Part shown: positions 59,080 through 64,000 of the stretch, piece by piece
Layout: the number at the start of each line of letters is the position of its first letter
Position numbering within the stretch: position 1 is the stretch's first letter
NCBI RefSeq assembly: GCF_003255815.1
Contig: NC_037669.1
Location: 126,796,765-126,860,764 of the forward strand
Direction of reading: 5' to 3'
Length of the DNA stretch: 64,000 bases
Source of the DNA: Theropithecus gelada
Lineage: Eukaryota > Chordata > Mammalia > Primates > Cercopithecidae
Program-made: the position numbers and the translations under genes
The notes under the pieces: generated by a model
The model's database searches: none
What the model was told of the DNA's origin: nothing
What the model saw: only the letters and a program-made list of their open reading frames with translations

Positions 59080-59105
<26 letters not shown>
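58799..59105 (+). mobile_element. AluY, Old World monkey type, nested in L1
   Basis: GGCCGGGCGCAGTGCCTCAAACCTG, GGGAGGCCGAGACGGGCGG, ACTAGCCGGGCGAGGTGGCG and GTGAGCTGAGATCCGACCAC: the CTCAA, GAGACGGG, ACTAG/GAGGTGG and GATCCG variants are those I associate with cercopithecid AluY. A long A tail indicates youth. It interrupts the L1 at an A-rich site. Confidence 0.93.
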
Positions 59106-59110
<5 letters not shown>

Positions 59111-59760
59111 AAAAAATAACAGGTGTTGTGAGTTCACAGAGAAAGAGGACACTTATAAACTGTCGGTAAAATTGTAAATTACTTCAACCGTTGTGGAGAA
59201 CAGTGTGGTGATTCTTCAAATACCTAAAAACAGAACTATCAATCAACCCAGCAAACCTATTACTGGGTATACATCCAAAGGAATAAAAATCATTCTATTA
59301 CAAAGACATATGCATGCATATGTTCATTGCAGCACTTTTTACAGTAACAAAGACATGAAAGCACCCTAAATGTCCATCAATGGTAGACTGAATAAAGAAA
59401 CTGTGATGTATATACATCATAGAATAGGTAGTAATAAAATGATAGATTATGTCCTTTGAAGCAATATAGATAAAGCTGTAGGCCATTATGCTTAACAAAC
59501 TAACACAGGAAAAGAAAACCAATTACTCATGATCTCACTTATAAGTGGGAGCTAAATGATGAGGACACATGGACACACAGAGGAGAACAACACACAGTGG
59601 GTACTTTCAGAGGGTAGAAGGTGGGAGGAGGGAGAGGATCCAGAAAAAAATAAGTGATGGCTACGAGACTTAATAAATGAGTGATGAAATAATCTGCACA
59701 ACAAATCCTGATGGCACACGTGTATCTATGTAACAAACTTGCCTACACATGTAACTCTGA

Positions 59761-59803
59761 AATATATATATATATCACATATATATATCATATATATATG
59801 ATG
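59761..59803. repeat. (TA)n-type simple repeat
   Basis: ATATATATATATATCACATATATATATCATATATATATGATG, lying at the L1 3' end, probably derived from its A-rich tail. Confidence 0.9.
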
Positions 59804-59827
59804 ATCAGTCTTACTAGCCACATTTTC

Positions 59828-60140
59828 TTTTTTTTCCCCTCTTTTTTCAGAGAGGGTCTCTCTCCCTCTGTCGCCCAGGCTGGAGTGCAGTGGTGCCTCT
59901 GCTCAATGCATCCTTGACCTCCTGGGCTCAACGGAACCTCCCACCTCAATCTCCTGAGTAGCTGAGAACACATCACAACAGCTGGCTAGTTTTTCTTATT
60001 ATTATTATTTTAAATTTTTTGTAGAGATGAGGTCTCACTATGTTGCCAAGGCTTATCTTGAACTCCTGGACTTAAGCAATCCTCCCACCTTGGCATCCCA
60101 GAGTTCTGGGAATATAGGCATTTGTCACTGCACCCAGCCT
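59828..60140 (-). mobile_element. Alu, old (J-like), minus
   Basis: T/C-rich tail, then GAGAGGGTCTCTCTCCCTCTGTCGCCCAGGC through TGACCTCCTGGGCTCAA and TTTTTTGTAGAGATGAGGTCTCACTATG to GTCACTGCACCCAGCC. J-type diagnostic CTTGACCTCCTGGGCTCAA. Confidence 0.92.
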
Positions 60141-61045
60141 CACTAACTGTGTTCCTAACACTCAATAGTCCCATGTGTCTAGAAACTACCACACTGGAAA
60201 ATAAGACTTTAGAACATTTTCATAAAGATGAAGAAGTTTATTGTATGACACTAGTCCACGGACTAGTGCACCACAGAACCTCAGTAGACAAGTGAAGGTA
60301 CGTCTAGGTAGGAATTAATCCACCTTTCTTATCTAGAGAGATAATCAATAAGCCTGATCGTTTTGATAGGATTTTATTGACTGATCCCTTTCACTTATAT
60401 CATATGCTTTAATTTCCAAGACTCACTAATTTGTAGGAGTTAACAAATGGCTATGCCAATTGTGAGACTTATTGGAAGAAGATGTGAATAATTTATAAAG
60501 ACAACACTAGCATAGGAAAAGGTGATTACAGTTTTTTTTTAATTGAAAACAAACGTATTCACTAAACATGTAGAAGAGATACACTACTTCTATATTAAAT
60601 ACATATTTTTAGATCAGTCCATAAAATGAGTTTGACAGTCAATCTTAAGGTATAATTTAAAATAAAATTCAAAGAAAAAGAACAATTCAGGTTTAACCAA
60701 ATAAATTGGGACGATTAATTAAACTAATTATTGGCATGATAAGTAATCAAACTCTTGTTTTCTCAATTAGAGGGTTATTTGAAATGTTTCTTGAAATTAA
60801 ATTTCTGCTAAATAATTTTTGCTTTAAAAAATGCTTTTTGGTTTCAAATAGTAATGTTGTGGTGATGCTTCTAGTTGTATCACTTCAGGCATCAACATTT
60901 TAATTTGTACAAACTGGGACTTCATTTCTGTCTTACTTGTTGATTCTTTGAAATACTCACTATGTTTATTTATAGTTACAAGACGGACATTATTTGTTGG
61001 CTATACCACTGACCTTTATCTCCTCTAGAGTCATGAATATTTTCA
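60141..61045. other. Unassigned AT-rich DNA
   Basis: About 900 bases. Bases about 60975-61020 recur, slightly altered, at about 63798-63843. No gene seen. Confidence 0.45.
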
Positions 61046-61290
61046 CCAGAGGCGGTTGGCTCACGAAGTCAAGAGATCGAGAGCATCCTGGTCAACATGG
61101 TGAAACCCTGCTTCTACTAAAAATACAAAAATTAGCCGGGTGTGGTGACATGTGCCTGTAGTCCCAGATACTCAGGAGGCTGAGGTAGGAGAATTGCTGG
61201 AGGTTGCAGTGAGCCGAGATCGAGCCACTGCACTCCAACCTGGCAACAGAGTGAGACTCTGTTGGGAAAAAAAAAAAAAAAAAAAAAAAA
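61046..61290 (+). mobile_element. Alu (plus) with two internal deletions
   Basis: GGCGGTTGGCTCACG jumps to AAGTCAAGAGATCGAGAGC (about 45 bases of the left arm missing), and GGAGAATTGCT jumps to GGAGGTTGCAGTGAGCC (about 14 bases missing). The rest of the dimer and an A25 tail are present. Confidence 0.92.
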
Positions 61291-62279
61291 CATACAAAAC
61301 CCCATTTCCTTTGTAGAAAGGTAAGCGTATCAGCTTTATAAACATGCAATTTCTGATATCTAGTGTGTTTTATTAAAGTCCCCAGTGAAGTCAAAAACAA
61401 GCATTCCCCCAGTGTTGACTGAATCTGAATTCTTGTAAAATTGTGCCTACTTTTCTTTATACAAAGCTGGAAATACATATTTATATATTTAAAAATAAAT
61501 GCTTATCAAGTAGAATCATTACATTAAAAATTTTATCATATATGCTAAAAGTAACTCTATGCACTAAATGATGATTAAATATGTACAAATGAATATTAAT
61601 TTGTTGTCTCTTCAACTTTATGAAAAATCTTCAAAATGAAAATCAATTGATTATAATTAACAAATAGTACAAGATCTAAACTTTCAGTATAATTGTACTT
61701 ATAAGTTAAATATCTTTCACAGTCAAACTGAAGAGGTGAAGCACCCCAAAAGTAAGTTACCAAAAAGAAATACCAGTGACCCATAAATATACAAAAGTGT
61801 ATCTAAATGATCAGTATTCAGCAACTAATTTGGAGAGATAAAAAAGGAAACAATATTTGACAAAAAATTCAAAACAAACTTAATGCCAAAACTTTTGACC
61901 AAGGCATACCATATGTATATATTTATTCTATGAAGAATGAAACAAAGAAAATCACAGAAATGCTTGTTTTAGAATATTTATCATACGATTGTTTATGATG
62001 GAGAAAAAAGTAAAGAGCTGTAATATGCTACTTTAAGGGTCTGAATTATATAATTGGATAAATTTTTTTTTACACATGACTTTTATAGAGCCACAAAATT
62101 ATGTTCTTATAAATCTAAAACTCTTCTAAAAAGTAAAGTCTCTTTAAGTAATATTCTTAAATATATTTATAAATCTGTAGATATTCTTACAATATATTAT
62201 TAGGTAATTAAATCTAATTATGAAGCATTGTTATGATGCCAACAATATGAAATGATAAAAACTTAAATAGAGAGAGAAA
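61291..62279. other. Unassigned AT-rich DNA
   Basis: About 990 bases, no recognised element or gene. Confidence 0.45.
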
Positions 62280-62292
62280 AAAGATTGTCATG

Positions 62293-62593
62293 GGCCAGGC
62301 ACAGTGGCTCATGCCTGTAATCCCAGCACTTTGGGAGGCCGAGGCAGGCAGATCATGAGGTCAGGAGTTTGAGACCAGCCTGGCCTACATGGTGAAACTC
62401 CATCTCTATTAAAAATACAAAAATTAGCCACGCATGGTGGTGGGCCCCTATAATCCCAGCTACTATGGGAGGCTGAGGCAGGGGAATCACTTGAATCTGG
62501 GAGGTGGAGGTTGCAGTGAGCTGAGATCACACCATTGCACTCCAGCCTGGGCAACAAGATCAAAGCTCCCTCTCAAAAACAAAAACAAACAAA
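62293..62593 (+). mobile_element. Alu (S-like), plus, with 13-bp TSD
   Basis: GGCCAGGCACAGTGGCTCATGCC to GGGCAACAAGATCAAAGC, then a (CAAAAA)-type tail. Flanks AAAGATTGTCATG (62280-62292) and AAAGATTATCATG (62594-62606). Confidence 0.95.
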
Positions 62594-62692
62594 AAAGATT
62601 ATCATGATGTAATAGTAAAGTACTTTATGGCGTGCTATAAGCACTTTGAGATGTCTCGTTTAATCATTACTGTTCTTTATGTAGTGTGATTA

Positions 62693-63772
62693 ATTACTGT
62701 TCTTTTTTTTTTGTTCTTTTTTTTAAAATTTATTTATTATTATTATACTTTAAGTTGTAGGGTACATGTGCATAACGTGCAGGTTTGTTACATATGTATA
62801 CTTGTGCCATGTTGGTGTGCTGCACCCATCAACTCATCATTTACATCAGGTATAACTCCCAATGCAATCCCTTCCCCCTCCGCCCTCGCCATGATAGGCC
62901 CCGGTGTGTGATGTTCCCCTTCCTGAGTCCAAGTGATCTCATTGTTCAGTTCCCACCTATGAGTGAGAACATGCGGTGTTTGGTTTTCTGTTCTTGTGAT
63001 AGTTTGCTAAGAATGATGGATTCCAGCTGCATCCATGTCCCTACAAAGGACACAAACTCATCCTTTTTTATGGCTGCATAGTATTCCATGGTGTATATGT
63101 GCCACATTTTCTTAATCTTGTCTGTCACTGATGGACATTTGGGTTGATTCCAAGTCTTTGCTATTGTGAATAGTGCTGCAATAAACATACGTGTGCATAT
63201 GTCTTTATAGCAGCATAATTTATAATCCTTTGGGTATATCCCCAGTAATGGGATGGCTGGGTCATATGGTACATCTAGTTCTAGATCCTTGAGGAATCGC
63301 CATACTGTTTTCCATAATGGTTGAACTAGTTTACAATCCCACCAACAGTGTAAAAGTGTTCCTATTTCTCCACATCCTCTCCAGCACCTGTTGTTTCCTG
63401 ACTTTTGAATGATCGCCATTCTAACTGGTGTGAACAAAGCTGGAGGCATCACGCTACCTGACTTCAAACTATACTACAAGGCTACAGTAACCAAAACAGC
63501 ATGGTACTGGTACCAAAACAGAGATATAGACCAATGGAACAGAACAGAGTCCTCAGAAATAATACCACACATCTACAGCCATCTGATCTTTGACAAACCT
63601 GAGTGAAACAAGAAATGGGGAAAGGATTCCCTATTTAATAAATGGTGCTGGGAAAATTGGCTAGCCATAAGTAGAAAGCTGAAACTGGATCCTTTCCTTA
63701 CTCCTTATACGAAAATTAATTCAAGATGGATTAGAGACTTAAATGTTAGACCTAATACCATTACTGTTCTTT
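62693..63772 (-). mobile_element. 5'-inverted (twin-primed) L1
   Basis: T-rich tail at 62704-62740, then the L1 3' end and ORF2 C-terminus on the minus strand to about 63433 (...CTAACTGGTGTGA). It is followed by 63434-63759 in the opposite orientation (ACAAAGCTGGAGGCATCACGC... to GTTAGACCTAATACC), an internal ORF2 segment. ATTACTGTTCTTT flanks both sides (62693-62705 and 63760-63772). A 21-bp version of the right flank also occurs at 62666-62686. Confidence 0.93.
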
Positions 63773-63849
63773 ATGTAGTGCTATAAGTGCTTTTATATTT
63801 CCAAGACAGATATTACTTGTTGGCTATACCACTGTCCTTTTTCCCCTTT

Positions 63850-64000
63850 CAGTTCATTCTGTAAAACTCACTTTAGTTTTTCTTTCAAGACAGGTCTAGT
63901 AGTAATGAACTTCTTCAGCTTCTGTTCGTCTGAGAAAGTCGTAATCTCTACCTTATTTTCAAAGGATAATTCTGTTGAATGTAGGATATTCTTGGTTGAC
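63850..64000 (-). mobile_element. Old L1M fragment, ORF1/5' side, at window edge
   Basis: TTTTTCTTTCAAGACAGGTCTAGTAGTAATGAACTTCTTCAGCTTCTG and GATATTCTTGGTTGAC match the reverse complement of the ORF1 region of old L1s, analogous to CAGGCCTGGTGGTGACAAAATC at about 3376 in the young L1. It continues past the window. Confidence 0.7.

Larger units (their letters stand above)
57331..59760 (+). mobile_element. Old L1 (L1PB/L1PA-old type), 5' truncated, split by two Alus
   Basis: Three plus-strand pieces (57331-58334, 58635-58798, 59106-59760) join into a continuous L1 ORF2 C-terminal half and 3'UTR once two Alus are removed. Landmarks are GCATTCCTATACACAAACAACA, ACAAAGCTGGAGGCATCAGG, GGGCAACAATCCTATTAAAAAATGC, ACTGGGTATACATCCAAAGG, ACTCATGATCTCACTTATAAG and TATCTATGTAACAAACTTGCC. 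Frames are short; the element is inactive. It ends in a TATA-type repeat. Confidence 0.93.

Noticed and set aside
1..64000. A novel multi-gene biological system
   Set aside because: All coding traces belong to L1 or ERV remnants. I see no operon-like set, no host exons and no structured RNA cluster that would support one.

Overview
The window is primate nuclear DNA, almost certainly from an Old World monkey (Cercopithecidae). It is packed with L1, Alu, MaLR/ERV LTR, L2, MIR and MADE1 copies. Two young Alus (50255-50573 minus, 58799-59105 plus) carry diagnostic bases that I associate with the cercopithecid AluY (AluYR) lineage rather than human AluY. The L1 3' ends at 31.8, 53.7 and 62.8 kb likewise look like monkey L1 lineages. 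I find no host protein-coding exon, rRNA, tRNA or CpG island. It reads as an intergenic or deep intronic AT-rich stretch, and the longer open frames are L1/Alu/ERV remnants or chance.

Layout. 1-5340: a minus-strand L1 with its complete 5' end, entering the window inside ORF2. 5341-9863: AT-rich DNA with an old repeat block split by a solo LTR. 9864-19970: Alus, a FLAM, MLT1-like LTRs, an MST-type LTR nested in an MLT1 LTR, and microsatellites. 19974-26220: a second full-length minus-strand L1 with a 13-bp target-site duplication (TSD). 26221-33400: unique AT-rich DNA, an MLT1-like LTR hit by a MADE1 MITE, and an LTR shattered by several later insertions. 33191-36165: a cluster of local duplications in and around an old L1M. 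36560-41032: a decayed class I ERV provirus (minus strand) with two LTRs and integrase and env remnants. 41240-43775: old L1M pieces in opposite orientations, one with a palindromic insertion. 43776-57330: Alus, LTRs, L2, MIR, a 5'-truncated L1, and a 5'-inverted L1 (53532-54366). 57331-59760: an old L1 with two Alus nested inside it. 59828-64000: Alus, another 5'-inverted L1 (62693-63772), and the edge of an L1M ORF1 region.

The parts do not form a functional system. The elements record successive insertions, inversions, duplications and template switches. The most interesting observations are: two independent L1 5' inversions that break at the same L1 nucleotide beside a palindrome; a pair of about 1.5-1.8 kb AT-rich blocks 32 kb apart that share an unnamed sequence; a mosaic of local duplications at 33-36 kb; a hairpin-like templated insertion at 42.9 kb; a MADE1 copy whose left arm was replaced by neighbouring LTR sequence; and an intact antisense ORF0-like frame in the first L1. 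All identities are estimated by eye and repeat subfamily names are tentative.
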